Assembly (NCBI GenBank): GCA_013178095.1
Contig: JABLXK010000001.1
Span: 242,783 to 306,782, forward strand
Length of the DNA: 64,000 nt
Direction of reading: 5' to 3'
Source: Anaerolineae bacterium
Lineage (GTDB): Bacteria > Chloroflexota > Anaerolineae > Anaerolineales > Anaerolineaceae
Shown piece after piece: positions 41,873 to 51,350 of the stretch; within the stretch, counting starts at the first letter, position 1, and each line of letters opens with the position of its first letter. A model generated the notes under the pieces. It was given only the letters and a program-made list of their open reading frames with translations. It ran no database searches and had not been told where the DNA came from. The position numbers and the translations under genes were made by a program.

Positions 41873-42805
41873 ATGAATATTTTAATTGTCGGTACTGGTG
41901 TCATTGGCACCTTATATGGTTGCGCTTTATCAGAAAAACACAATGTTTTTCATTGTGTTCGAAAGGGGAAAATAGATAGTTATAACGAAAAAAGGATCTC
42001 TTACGATTTCATTGATGAACGCAATGATAAACATCATCAGAATACAACCGGGAGATATATCTATCATTGTATAACTGAAATTCATAAAGATTACGATCTA
42101 ATCATTGTCCCAGTGAAGAGCTACCAATTGCAAGAAGCATTGCATACGCTTATCCAACAAAGCCCGAACTCAAATTACTTACTCTTTACCCTTGATTGGG
42201 ATTCACGTGGCATGATTGATAGCATTTTAAATAAAAAGCAATATATCATGGGTTATGCCGGTGGTGGTGGAACCTTCAATGGAGATTTATTGTGGGCAAA
42301 TTTAGGGAATGACCTGATGTTAGGTGCTGTCTATCCGGAGCAAATCCCTCTTCTACAATTTGTCACCGATTTATTTAAAGATTGCCGCATCAATCCGCAA
42401 ATTGCGGAGAATCCATTCCATTGGTTGTGGATTCATAATGTCGGTTCAGCTCCTTTAGGAGTTGCACTGACTAAATATAAGGATATGCCCCGCCTTTTGA
42501 ACGACAAGTCCTTAGTAAAAACATCTTTTCGGGCAATAAGGGAATGCTACAAGATTTGCGAAAAACGCGGCGTCAATTTAAAAGACTATGATGAGGTAAG
42601 CATGATGTCTTTGCCGCTTTTTCTGCTTTATCCGCTGTTCAAACGTAATTTTACGAAGAATCCGATCATGAAACGATATTCTGCACACGCTGTTGATGCT
42701 ATTGACGAGATGGTAAATAACTTTAAAGCAATATATGAAACTGGATCAGCGTTAGGCGTTGATATGCCGAATATGAAGGTATTGATGGATATAATTAGCA
42801 GGTGA
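41873..42805 (+). CDS. Ketopantoate reductase-like (ApbA/PanE family) NAD(P)-dependent oxidoreductase
   Basis: A 310-residue protein. The N-terminal Rossmann motif is MNILIVGTGVIGTLYGCAL with GTGVIG at residues 7-12. LIIVPVKSYQL, the Lys-containing ApbA block (K in VPVKS), and a C-terminal helical dimer domain follow. Several family members with this weak similarity are not PanE but act on other 2-oxo acids, so panE is not assigned. An AGAGGT site 7 bases before 41873 fixes the start; an earlier in-frame ATG at 41855 overlaps the tetR stop. It shares the low G+C of the regulator and was probably acquired with it. Confidence 0.82.
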   Translation: MNILIVGTGVIGTLYGCALSEKHNVFHCVRKGKIDSYNEKRISYDFIDERNDKHHQNTTGRYIYHCITEIHKDYDLIIVPVKSYQLQEALHTLIQQSPNSNYLLFTLDWDSRGMIDSILNKKQYIMGYAGGGGTFNGDLLWANLGNDLMLGAVYPEQIPLLQFVTDLFKDCRINPQIAENPFHWLWIHNVGSAPLGVALTKYKDMPRLLNDKSLVKTSFRAIRECYKICEKRGVNLKDYDEVSMMSLPLFLLYPLFKRNFTKNPIMKRYSAHAVDAIDEMVNNFKAIYETGSALGVDMPNMKVLMDIISR

Positions 42806-42854
42806 TAGGCTTTAGCTCGATATTTTATGAATTTTATTTCTAAAAAATAGAATA

Positions 42855-43919
42855 ATGGGAAATAGAGAATCCTGGGAATTACGCACCTTAAAAAGTATCC
42901 TGTGGATTTATATCATTTTGTGCCTGATAATCGCGGGATTAAATTATGGATACGCGCCTGGCGCTGATCCCGAAACCGGCCGCTTGATCAACCTTTTTTG
43001 GCATTTCTATGAGAATTGGGTCAAGACGATTTTCATCGTGATCGGGAGTGTTTTAACGATCAGGATCATGAAACGAAGCGCGAGAATCAAGCGGCGTTCA
43101 AGAAATCTGCTCGGGTTTATGCTGGCGGCGCTCATCATCCACATCTTGCTGCCGATTTTTCTGAAGAATCAGGAAGTATATTTTTTCAGTATGCCGCTGC
43201 CCTGGACGACTGCGCCTTTGCAATTGTTATATGCGGGTTCATCGTTTTATCAAAGCCGTTTCCCGGTCTGGGGAGCGGCGGGAATTTCAGCAGTTCTGTT
43301 TTTCTATATAATGGCCAGCCTGGTGGTTGTCATCGGCACCCTTCTGTTCGGCAGGCGCTGGCAATGTTCGACTTTGTGCCTGTTCAACGGTTTCGCCGCC
43401 GAGGTATTTTCACCGGCCATGCCGCTGCTCGGTAAGAAAAAGGCTTTAAAACCCCTTTCACTTAAAATTCTGACAATTGCGAGGTGGCTATTCCTCGCCC
43501 TGGCCTCCTTTTTCACGATTTGGTGGATCCTTTTTCTCGCAAATGTTCCAGTCGGCGGAAATCCTCTTATCGTCGCCAAAGTTGAGAATTACATCTATCT
43601 GGGCGGAGAATTACTCATGGCCATGTTTTTCTGGGTCGCCTTTCTTGGGCGGGGGTATTGTTATTATTGTCCGCTGGGAACTATCCTGTCTTTCCTCGCC
43701 AGGGCGGGGAACCAACAGATCGTCACCAACCGGAGCGAGTGCATCCAATGCGGCCGCTGCAACCGGGTTTGCCCCATGACAATCGACATCATGACGCGGG
43801 CAAAAACTGGCGACCCGCTTTGGGACAACCGCTGTGTGGGCTGCGGTCATTGCATCGACGCCTGCCCGACCGAGACCCTCGCGTATTCGACACGGTTCCT
43901 GCAACACTTCACCAGGTAG
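42855..43919 (+). CDS. Membrane protein with two C-terminal 4Fe-4S motifs (NapH-like polyferredoxin)
   Basis: A 354-residue protein with about six hydrophobic spans (near 12-30, 55-75, 85-105, 145-170, 210-235, 250-270). A cytoplasmic tail carries two ferredoxin motifs, CIQCGRCNRVCP and CVGCGHCIDACP, plus an extra CxxC-type cluster region YCYYCPLG. This is the NapH/YccM/RnfB-like layout that moves electrons across or along the membrane. A partial decayed copy lies at 40784-41045, on the far side of the tetR/reductase pair. No dedicated partner oxidoreductase is adjacent. Confidence 0.85.
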   Translation: MGNRESWELRTLKSILWIYIILCLIIAGLNYGYAPGADPETGRLINLFWHFYENWVKTIFIVIGSVLTIRIMKRSARIKRRSRNLLGFMLAALIIHILLPIFLKNQEVYFFSMPLPWTTAPLQLLYAGSSFYQSRFPVWGAAGISAVLFFYIMASLVVVIGTLLFGRRWQCSTLCLFNGFAAEVFSPAMPLLGKKKALKPLSLKILTIARWLFLALASFFTIWWILFLANVPVGGNPLIVAKVENYIYLGGELLMAMFFWVAFLGRGYCYYCPLGTILSFLARAGNQQIVTNRSECIQCGRCNRVCPMTIDIMTRAKTGDPLWDNRCVGCGHCIDACPTETLAYSTRFLQHFTR

Positions 43920-44026
43920 TAATAAGAACGTAAATAAGGGTTGGCAGAGATTTTTATATCCTTTAAAACAGCGCTTAGCTGCGGCCTTCTGTTTGAGGTT
44001 TTATTGTTTATAATTACGAAAATACT

Positions 44027-44731
44027 ATGAAGAAAACTCCAAAACCATTCACCCTTTCGGTAATTATTCCCGTTTTTAACGAAGCGAACACGATAAAAGA
44101 AATCATCCAGCGTGTAAAAGATACGGATTTGGTGGATGAGATTGTGCTGGTGGATGATGGCTCTCAGGACGGCACGCGCGGCATTTTGACCGAATACCAG
44201 AACAAGCCTGGGATGAAGGTCATCCTGCATGAAAAAAATCAGGGCAAGGGAGCTGCCATCCAGACAGGCTTGCAGGCAGTTGCCAGCGACTTGGTGCTGA
44301 TCCAGGACGCCGACCTGGAATACGACCCGCGCGATTACCCCATGCTGCTGCAGCCGATTAACGAAGGGTTGGCGGATGTGGTGTACGGTTCGCGTTTCCT
44401 GGGCGGACCGCGCCGGCCGATTCTGTTTTGGAACATGGTGGCTAACAAGATCCTGACGTTTACGACGAACATGTTGTACAACAACATCCTGACGGATATG
44501 GAAACGGGTTACAAGATGTTCAAGCGCGAAGTCGTTAAGGATATCCGCATTCGCGCCAGGGGATTTGATTTTGAACCGGAATTCACCGCCAAGATTCTGA
44601 AAAAACACATCCGTATTTACGAGGTCCCTATCCGCTTCACCCCGCGTTTTTATGAGGAAGGTAAAAAAATCAGGATGAAGGATGCCTTCATCGCGATGTG
44701 GACCCTGGTCAAGTACCGGTTTGTCAATTGA
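44027..44731 (+). CDS. Family 2 glycosyltransferase, dolichol-phosphate-mannose-synthase-like
   Basis: A 234-residue GT2 enzyme. LSVIIPVFNEANTIKEII, VDDGSQDGTRGIL, KNQGKGAAIQTGLQ and the metal site QDADLEYDP are the DPM1/polyprenyl-phosphate glycosyltransferase pattern, and RARGFDFEPEFTAKI follows. There is no C-terminal membrane tail, so it is the soluble type. It would charge a lipid carrier with a sugar for use by a GT-C enzyme. The next gene encodes a large multi-span membrane protein that could be that partner. Confidence 0.9.
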   Translation: MKKTPKPFTLSVIIPVFNEANTIKEIIQRVKDTDLVDEIVLVDDGSQDGTRGILTEYQNKPGMKVILHEKNQGKGAAIQTGLQAVASDLVLIQDADLEYDPRDYPMLLQPINEGLADVVYGSRFLGGPRRPILFWNMVANKILTFTTNMLYNNILTDMETGYKMFKREVVKDIRIRARGFDFEPEFTAKILKKHIRIYEVPIRFTPRFYEEGKKIRMKDAFIAMWTLVKYRFVN

Positions 44732-44745
44732 AGCGTTTTTTTGAA

Positions 44746-46623
44746 ATGGAAAATCACGCGCATGCGGGATCGAAAAATGAATGGATGGGCTGGCTGGGCG
44801 GATTCCTTGCAGTGGCTCTCGTCTTTTTTCTCGCGTTGAAAGTACCGCTTCCCGCGTCAATCATCAGCAGATTCAGCCCGTTTACGCTGCTGCATTTTAT
44901 CGGTCTGGTTATCCTCTTTTTTCTGGTATTCCAGATCACCAATCGCCCGCTCCGCACGGCTGCCGGGTTATTCCTGGCTGCGCTTGCCTTCGCGCTGCCC
45001 CTGGCAATCCGCCTTTCCACCGGCCTGTCGAACGCCACTGTGCTGGGCGGATTTATCCCCTATAAAGATGGTTATTACTACTACAACGGCGCGAACATGC
45101 TGTTGAATGGGCAGCTGATCACCGCAAATGGGCTGCAGGGCGCGTTCCGGCCGTTATTTCCGGGATTGCTCTCGATCCTCCTGAGTATGACCGGCGGCAA
45201 TTTGCTGGCAGCTCTGGCGGTCATGACCGCTCTGCTGGGCGGCAGCGTTTATTGGGCAGCTGCCGCCATCCATGACCAGCATGGCCCGCTGCCCGCTGCC
45301 CTTTTTTTCGCTCTGACGTATGCGTTCATCCGCCCGATGATCGGCGATACATTGACCGAAGTGCCCAGCCTGGCTTTCGCCTGCCTGTCGCTGGCGCTGT
45401 TGTATAGCGCCGCGCGATCCCATCGATTTGCGGATGCCGCCTGGGGCGGGGTCATGCTGGTGCTGGCAGTCAGCATCCGTGCCGGGGCTTTCTTCATGCT
45501 GCCTTTCCTGATCATTTGGCTGGGGTGGCTGTTCCGGGGAGACAGGAAATTTTCCTGGCGCAATGCAATCATTTTCGGGCTGATTTTTGTGGCGGCTTTC
45601 GGAGCTTTCAATTTGTTGCTGCCGCGCCTGATAACGGAGCAAAGCGGCGCCACTTTCGGCAATTTTTCCTGGATGCTTTACGGGCAGGCGGTGGGCGGAG
45701 CGGGTTTTCAATATCACCTGCAAGCACTCGGAACGGACGATTCCGCTGTGGTGTTGCAAGCAGCGCTGCAGAAAATCCGCGAATATCCATTAGGACTGTT
45801 AATCGGGTTTTATAAATCCTACCGCGATTTTTTTACCCATAATTCACTGGGTATGTTTGATCTGCTTTCCGGCGGCAATGGCGGTTGGGGTTGGTTCTTT
45901 TGGTCGCTATGCATCGCCGGATTGATTAATGGCCTTGCGCGTGCGCTTGCCGGGATCAAGGAAAGCGTGAACGGTATGCTGCTGGCGTGTTTCCTGGGCT
46001 TTCTGGCCTCCATTCCATTCCTGCCGCCTGTCGACGGCGGGAACCGTTTTTATTCCGGCAGTGTGCCTTTTCTGTTCGCCCTGATGGCGAACCATTTGCC
46101 CGCGTTGAGATTAAGCCATGAAGAGGAAAAACAACCATCTGCCACCCCACGCCGGGGGGCGTTTGCCCGCTGGATGGCCGGGAGTATTGCCGTTTTGATG
46201 ATCGGCGCACCGGCGGTCATCCTGAATCTTTCACGTTCCGCGCAAATTACGTTACCCGAATGCGCGGCGGGAGAAACACCGGTAGCCGTCCAAATACAGC
46301 CGGGCAGCTTTGTCGATATCCTGCCGGGAAAAGCGCCCGAATGCGGGATTTCGCCGCACGTATGCCTGTCCCAGTTTACCAAAAGCGGCATGGATCGCGC
46401 CAACGATGATTTTTACAACACGCTGGTGGAACTCGGCAGGAATTCAAACGGCGGCATCCGTTTATGGACCGGCCTGGATTACGGCAGCCTGGAATATCAT
46501 TTCTTCATCCTGCCGCTCGAATCCGGCGCTCAAATACCAACAGGATCTTTCATCACCGGATGCGCGGCAAAGGTCGCAACCCGCTTCCAAAACGTCCTGC
46601 GTATCGTTGCGTTGACTGAATAA
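44746..46623 (+). CDS. Large membrane protein, probable GT-C/ArnT-like glycosyltransferase
   Basis: A 625-residue integral membrane protein with about ten or eleven spans in the first 450 residues. An extracytoplasmic C-terminal domain follows (residues about 465-625, after a last span SIAVLMIGAPAVILNL). GGFIPYKDGYYYYNGANMLLNG, with acidic residues early in a loop, is the position used for catalysis by ArnT/PMT-like enzymes. It probably uses lipid-linked sugar made by the preceding GT2. The start could also be a TTG at 44728 that overlaps the upstream stop; ATG 44746 is used here. The acceptor is unknown. Confidence 0.65.
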   Translation: MENHAHAGSKNEWMGWLGGFLAVALVFFLALKVPLPASIISRFSPFTLLHFIGLVILFFLVFQITNRPLRTAAGLFLAALAFALPLAIRLSTGLSNATVLGGFIPYKDGYYYYNGANMLLNGQLITANGLQGAFRPLFPGLLSILLSMTGGNLLAALAVMTALLGGSVYWAAAAIHDQHGPLPAALFFALTYAFIRPMIGDTLTEVPSLAFACLSLALLYSAARSHRFADAAWGGVMLVLAVSIRAGAFFMLPFLIIWLGWLFRGDRKFSWRNAIIFGLIFVAAFGAFNLLLPRLITEQSGATFGNFSWMLYGQAVGGAGFQYHLQALGTDDSAVVLQAALQKIREYPLGLLIGFYKSYRDFFTHNSLGMFDLLSGGNGGWGWFFWSLCIAGLINGLARALAGIKESVNGMLLACFLGFLASIPFLPPVDGGNRFYSGSVPFLFALMANHLPALRLSHEEEKQPSATPRRGAFARWMAGSIAVLMIGAPAVILNLSRSAQITLPECAAGETPVAVQIQPGSFVDILPGKAPECGISPHVCLSQFTKSGMDRANDDFYNTLVELGRNSNGGIRLWTGLDYGSLEYHFFILPLESGAQIPTGSFITGCAAKVATRFQNVLRIVALTE

Positions 46624-46640
46624 TCGTTCCCTTTTCTCTC

Positions 46641-46669
46641 TGGAAAAATTTGCCGGGCTTGGTTATACT
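46641..46669 (+). promoter_or_regulatory. Possible promoter of the nucleoside hydrolase gene
   Basis: TGGAAA (46641-46646), 17 bases, TATACT (46664-46669). The -35 is weak; the -10 is good. Confidence 0.4.
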
Positions 46670-46747
46670 AATAGCTTCCTTTCTCCCGCTGTACGGTTTG
46701 GGAAATTTCATATGGAAGTTTTATCAATTTATTAATTGGAGTTGCAA

Positions 46748-47716
46748 ATGACCAGGAATGTAATTATCGATTGCGATACCGGTATGGACGATGCGGTGGC
46801 TTTATTGTTGGCTTTGCGTTCGCCGGAACTGAACGTATTGGGGATCACCTGCGTGAATGGCAATGTCGGCCTGGACCACGTCGTCAATAATACCCTCAGA
46901 GTGGTCGAGCATTCCGGCAAAGACGTCCCGGTTTTTGCAGGTCACTCCACCACATTGATGCATGCCGGCGAGGAAGACGCCGCCGCGGTGCATGGCAAAG
47001 ACGGCTTGGGCAATCTACCCTTTCCCGCTCCGAAAAAAACGGTAGAAAAGGAGCATGCCGTCGATTTCATCGTGCGCACCATCATGGAAGCCAAAGAACC
47101 CATCGACTGGATCACCTTGGGCCCCATGACCAATTCCGCCATGGCCATCCGCCGCGAACCGCGCATCGTGGATAACGTACGCATGCTGACCATGATGGCC
47201 GGGGGTGTGAACGCGGGTAATACCAGCGTGATGTCGGAATTCAACGTCTATTTTGATCCCGAAGCGGCGCGCATTGTGTTCGATAGCCGCATTCCCAAGA
47301 CCATGGTGCCGCTTGACCCGCTATGGGCGGGCGGTATTCTCACCGAAGAGAATCTGCAAACTATCAAATCCGCCGCGGATCGGAATTCATGGTGTGGGAT
47401 GGCCAGCCAGATTTTCGCCAAGACCCTCGCAACCATGCTCGAGCTGGGCCGCATCCGCGATGATGAACGCCGCTATGTTTCTCCGCCCGATTTGCTGGCG
47501 GTAGCGGTGGCTATCGATAATAGCATCGTTGAGTTGAAAGATTACCAGGTCTTTATCGAGACCGCCGGCGAATATACGCGCGGCATGACCGTGGTCGACC
47601 GGCGCCGGTTCACACATTTAGGCGTAGATAAGGACCGGCAAAAGGTCGCCGTGGCGCTCGCGGCCGATCAACAAAAATATTCCAAACTGGTACTCGATAC
47701 CTGGTTGAATAGCTAG
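46748..47716 (+). CDS. Nucleoside hydrolase (IunH family)
   Basis: A 322-residue nucleoside N-ribohydrolase. The calcium-binding signature DCDTGMDDA lies at residues 7-15, and ITCVNGNVGLDHVVNN, TLGPMTNSAMA and MAGGVNAGNTSVMSEFNVYFDPEAA (MSEFNVYFDPEAA) complete the active-site blocks. It splits a purine or pyrimidine nucleoside into base and ribose. ATG 46748 has GGAG 8 bases upstream. An MFS transporter gene follows 30 bases later, which may import or export nucleosides or bases. Confidence 0.92.
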   Translation: MTRNVIIDCDTGMDDAVALLLALRSPELNVLGITCVNGNVGLDHVVNNTLRVVEHSGKDVPVFAGHSTTLMHAGEEDAAAVHGKDGLGNLPFPAPKKTVEKEHAVDFIVRTIMEAKEPIDWITLGPMTNSAMAIRREPRIVDNVRMLTMMAGGVNAGNTSVMSEFNVYFDPEAARIVFDSRIPKTMVPLDPLWAGGILTEENLQTIKSAADRNSWCGMASQIFAKTLATMLELGRIRDDERRYVSPPDLLAVAVAIDNSIVELKDYQVFIETAGEYTRGMTVVDRRRFTHLGVDKDRQKVAVALAADQQKYSKLVLDTWLNS

Positions 47717-47746
47717 CAGCAGCCACTGCGGAATTCAAGAGGTCTC

Positions 47747-48991
47747 GTGCTATCGGTCATTCAACAATATTTTCAGAACGTTAAGGGTTTCAACCGAAAC
47801 GTCAAGCTGTATATTTTGGCGACAGTTTTGATCAATATCGGCTTTGGCGTTTTCTACGCCGATTTTAACCTGTACATTTTATCAATGGGCATGACGCCGG
47901 ATTTTCTGGGGGTCATCCTCAGCTTGGCGCCTTTTGCCGAAGGGCTGTCCTCCATCCCGCTCGGTTTCCTGGCGGAAAAGATCGGTTTTAAACGCTCATT
48001 GATCATGGTCTACATCGTGTTGGGGATTGCTTATTTCCTGCAAGTGATCAGCCCAGCCAGATGGTTGATCATGCTGGGTTCTTTGATGGTGGGGCTGGTG
48101 ATCGGCGGAAATTTCATCATTCAACTGCCGTATCTTTCCCATTACACCCGCGAAGACCGCAACTCGGCTTTCAGCATGACCACGCTGGTTTACTATATCA
48201 CCTATGCTACCGGCGGACTGATCGGCAGCCGCCTGCCGGCGCTGCTCAATCCGCTTCTCATGAATGAGACGCTCACTTATCGGGTTCTGTTAAGTGGCGC
48301 CAGTCTGCTGGTGCTGCTGGGGTCGCTGCCGATGCTGTTTGTTGAGGATGACAAGCCGGATCCCAGGCGCGACATCAGCTTTGAGCCATATTTAAAGGGG
48401 ATGGATTTAAACACCAGGAAATTCGCTATTACCGAATTTTTTATCGGACTAAGTTTCGCCTTCATCACCTCTTTCCTGAACATTATTTTTGTATATTACT
48501 TTCATTCCACCCTGGAATTCTATGGAACCACGCTGGCTGTGCTGGTGATTCCTACCACGTTGTTCCTGTTTTTAGGTCCTGCGATCGCCGGGAAATTGGG
48601 AAATCTAAGGGCGGTGTTGATCGCGCGCACCATGGTGGTTTTCATGGCGTTTGGCGTGGTGATGACCATCAATCCGTATATCGGCGCGGCTGCGTTCCTT
48701 CTTTTCCGCTCCTTCTTCGGCTTTTCTCAATCGCTGTGGTTTTCTTTTGCCACCTCGGTATCCACGTGCCGCTCGCGCATGGCTACTTCTGTTTGGCTGG
48801 AAATTACCTTTCAGATCGGCATGGGTATTGCCGCTTTGGTGGGCGGCCAATTGATTGCAGCCGGCGCTTTCCGCATGCTGGGGGTCATTTCCGCAGTTTC
48901 AATGGCTGTTTGCCTTGCCTTGACCTATAAATACTTCAGCAAGGAATATCTTACAGCTTTGAAAAAACCGGATTTGGCAGTTTCCGAATAG
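47747..48991 (+). CDS. MFS transporter
   Basis: A 414-residue protein with twelve hydrophobic spans. GFLAEKIGFKRSLIMVY is the conserved loop 2-3 motif (GxxxDRxGxRR type). The start is GTG at 47747, with AGAGGT closely upstream. The gene follows the nucleoside hydrolase with no terminator between. A nucleoside or base substrate is a reasonable guess from position but is not shown by sequence. Confidence 0.85.
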   Translation: MLSVIQQYFQNVKGFNRNVKLYILATVLINIGFGVFYADFNLYILSMGMTPDFLGVILSLAPFAEGLSSIPLGFLAEKIGFKRSLIMVYIVLGIAYFLQVISPARWLIMLGSLMVGLVIGGNFIIQLPYLSHYTREDRNSAFSMTTLVYYITYATGGLIGSRLPALLNPLLMNETLTYRVLLSGASLLVLLGSLPMLFVEDDKPDPRRDISFEPYLKGMDLNTRKFAITEFFIGLSFAFITSFLNIIFVYYFHSTLEFYGTTLAVLVIPTTLFLFLGPAIAGKLGNLRAVLIARTMVVFMAFGVVMTINPYIGAAAFLLFRSFFGFSQSLWFSFATSVSTCRSRMATSVWLEITFQIGMGIAALVGGQLIAAGAFRMLGVISAVSMAVCLALTYKYFSKEYLTALKKPDLAVSE

Positions 48992-49056
48992 TATATACTC
49001 TATATTAAGATAGTAAAAATAAAAACAGCCATCCTTTCAGATCAGAAGGGTTGGTT

Positions 49057-51324
49057 ATGCGATTTTTATTGAGCATCAAGAAAATGAAAAAGTTATTCCG
49101 CATTATTCCGCTGCGAGTCGCTCTCACTTACCTGTTTTTTGCGGGCTGCTGGATTTATTTTTCCGGGAAACTGATAAACCTCTTGACGAATGATCCACAT
49201 GTTATTACTGAAATCGAAACTTACAAAGGGTTCGCTTTTGTGTTGGTCACCACTATTTTATTGTACGTGGATATTCGCAAGCGTCTTGCGCAGCTTGAAG
49301 CGGAACATGAGGCACTCCTGGAGGTTCAACAGGAATTAACCCAGGAAGAAAACAAGTACCGCAATCTTTTCGAGCATTCACCCTATGCAATTATGGTAAA
49401 TGTGCAGGACAGAATTACCCTGGTCAACCAGGCATGCCTGACGTTATTTGGCGCCAAAGATCCCTCTGAATTGATCGGAAAATCACCTTATGACGTATTT
49501 CACTCCTCTTCTCACACGGTAATCCGTAATAGGATTCAAACCATGCGGGAAAAGGGCGGGGTAGCACCTGAAATCGAAGAGAAAATCGTACGGATGGATG
49601 GCAGAGTGGTGAATGTCGTTTCCAAGGCCGCCCCTTTTTCATATAGTTCGACGAATGCGATCCATGTGATGTTGTTGGATATCACCGAGAAAAAGAAACA
49701 GGAAGCAGAGCTTAGACTGAGAAACAACCGCTTGTCAGCGTTGTTTAAATTGTCTGAAGAATTGCGCAAAGCGGAATCCAGCAATGAATTGCTGAAAATC
49801 AGCCTTAAAACGGTCACCAAACTGGTTCATTCGGATTCCGGGACAGTTTCGCTTTTATCAGAAGACAAACGCAATCTGGAAATCGTGGCTGTAACCGGTA
49901 AGAGTATGGTGCCGGTGCATACCCAATACCCTGCGAATTCAGGGTTGAGCGGTTTGTCGCTCGAGTTGGATTACCCGTATAAAACCGATGATTGTTCCAA
50001 AGAACCTCGTTTTTTGGATTTAGGGAATGCCTCAGTCATGGGTCCGGCTATCTACCTCCCTTTGCATTCAGAACGGGAAAAACTGGGTGTGATGGCCATC
50101 GTCCGTTTGAAGAAGAAGGGAGTGCAGTTGTTTACCAGGGCAGACGTTCAATTGGTCAATGCGATTGGAGAGCTGGTTGGGAACACCTTGAGGCGGCTGT
50201 TGTTATTTGAGCAATCCGAAAGGCGCCTGCATCAATCGCAGGCATTACGGCGCATTGACCTGGCAATTCTGAATAACCAGAGCCTTGAAAAAACGATTCG
50301 GATTGCCCTGGAAGAAATTCGCAAGCAGTTCCGGGCTGATGCGGTCGCGGTGCGTCTGAAGAATATGGAGGGCGGGGGATATGCCCTCTTTTCGGGTTTG
50401 GGATTTCCCGCCGGGAGGCGCTCCAATTATTTGGAAATCGACCAAAATGATGGACTGCTGAAAATATTAAAACGAGAAAAAATCCTGGTCCACCCCGATG
50501 ATTCCATGTCAATACCCGCTTCGCATTATCTGGGCCAGGTGCGGGATCATGGATTTGGTTTCTATGCGGCTGTTCCTTTCTATTCCGAAAAAACGATGGT
50601 CGGAGTATTGGAATTATTTCAAAAAGCGCCGCGTATTCTAACGGATGATGATCGCGATTTTCTGCAATCGTTCTCCGGGCAAATGGCGATTGCTTTGGAA
50701 AATGCAAACTTGCTGAAAAACCTGCTGAATGCCAACCAATCACTGATCCGCACATACGATACCACCATCGAAGGCTGGTCGCGAGCGTTGGATATGCGCG
50801 ACAAGGAAACCGAGGGCCACACGCTGCGGGTGACCGTCATGACCCTGGAATTGGCTCGCAAGATGCATTTTTCAGAAGAAGAGTTGGTGCATGTTCGGCG
50901 CGGGGCGCTGCTGCACGACATTGGAAAAATGGGCGTGCCGGATCACATTCTGCTGAAAGCTGATGCGCTGACGGAGGCGGAATGGAAGATCATGAAGCAG
51001 CATCCCCAATTCGCCTACGATATGCTCAGCTTCATCGAATATCTTCGGCCGGCATTGGATATCCCTTATTGCCACCACGAAAAGTGGGACGGCAGCGGTT
51101 ATCCACGCGGTTTGAAGGGCGACCAAATCCCCAAGGCGGCGCGCATATTCGCCGTAGTGGACGTATGGGATGCGCTGCGCTCCGATCGGCCGTATCGCCC
51201 GGCCTGGCCGCAGGAAAGGGTTCTGGAGCACATCCGCTCGTTATCCGGCACGCATTTTGACCCTGAAGTGGTGGCGGCGTTCTTCGATTTGATCCAGAAT
51301 CCGCCTGAAGCAATCGAAGAGTAG
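49057..51324 (+). CDS. PAS-GAF-GAF-HD-GYP sensor, probable cyclic-di-GMP phosphodiesterase
   Basis: A 755-residue signalling protein. Two membrane segments (about 15-32 and 50-66) bound a short outer loop (SGKLINLLTNDPHVIT). A PAS domain follows (about 98-215, YRNLFEHSPYAIMVN), then two GAF domains (about 235-375 and 400-545) and an HD-GYP domain (about 565-745). In the last, H620-D621 (LLHDIGKMGVPD), HHEKWDGSGYPRGL and the GYP itself are present, so phosphodiesterase activity is expected. Such proteins lower c-di-GMP in response to a signal sensed by PAS/GAF. ATG 49057 with AGAAGGG upstream is used; a TTG at 49051 is possible. Confidence 0.9.
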   Translation: MRFLLSIKKMKKLFRIIPLRVALTYLFFAGCWIYFSGKLINLLTNDPHVITEIETYKGFAFVLVTTILLYVDIRKRLAQLEAEHEALLEVQQELTQEENKYRNLFEHSPYAIMVNVQDRITLVNQACLTLFGAKDPSELIGKSPYDVFHSSSHTVIRNRIQTMREKGGVAPEIEEKIVRMDGRVVNVVSKAAPFSYSSTNAIHVMLLDITEKKKQEAELRLRNNRLSALFKLSEELRKAESSNELLKISLKTVTKLVHSDSGTVSLLSEDKRNLEIVAVTGKSMVPVHTQYPANSGLSGLSLELDYPYKTDDCSKEPRFLDLGNASVMGPAIYLPLHSEREKLGVMAIVRLKKKGVQLFTRADVQLVNAIGELVGNTLRRLLLFEQSERRLHQSQALRRIDLAILNNQSLEKTIRIALEEIRKQFRADAVAVRLKNMEGGGYALFSGLGFPAGRRSNYLEIDQNDGLLKILKREKILVHPDDSMSIPASHYLGQVRDHGFGFYAAVPFYSEKTMVGVLELFQKAPRILTDDDRDFLQSFSGQMAIALENANLLKNLLNANQSLIRTYDTTIEGWSRALDMRDKETEGHTLRVTVMTLELARKMHFSEEELVHVRRGALLHDIGKMGVPDHILLKADALTEAEWKIMKQHPQFAYDMLSFIEYLRPALDIPYCHHEKWDGSGYPRGLKGDQIPKAARIFAVVDVWDALRSDRPYRPAWPQERVLEHIRSLSGTHFDPEVVAAFFDLIQNPPEAIEE

Positions 51325-51350
51325 TACCTCGTGTGAAAAGCAATCGGAGG

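Noticed and set aside
50900..51324. HD-GYP protein as a new signalling type
   Set aside because: The PAS-GAF-GAF-HD-GYP order and intact HD and GYP motifs are ordinary for this family.
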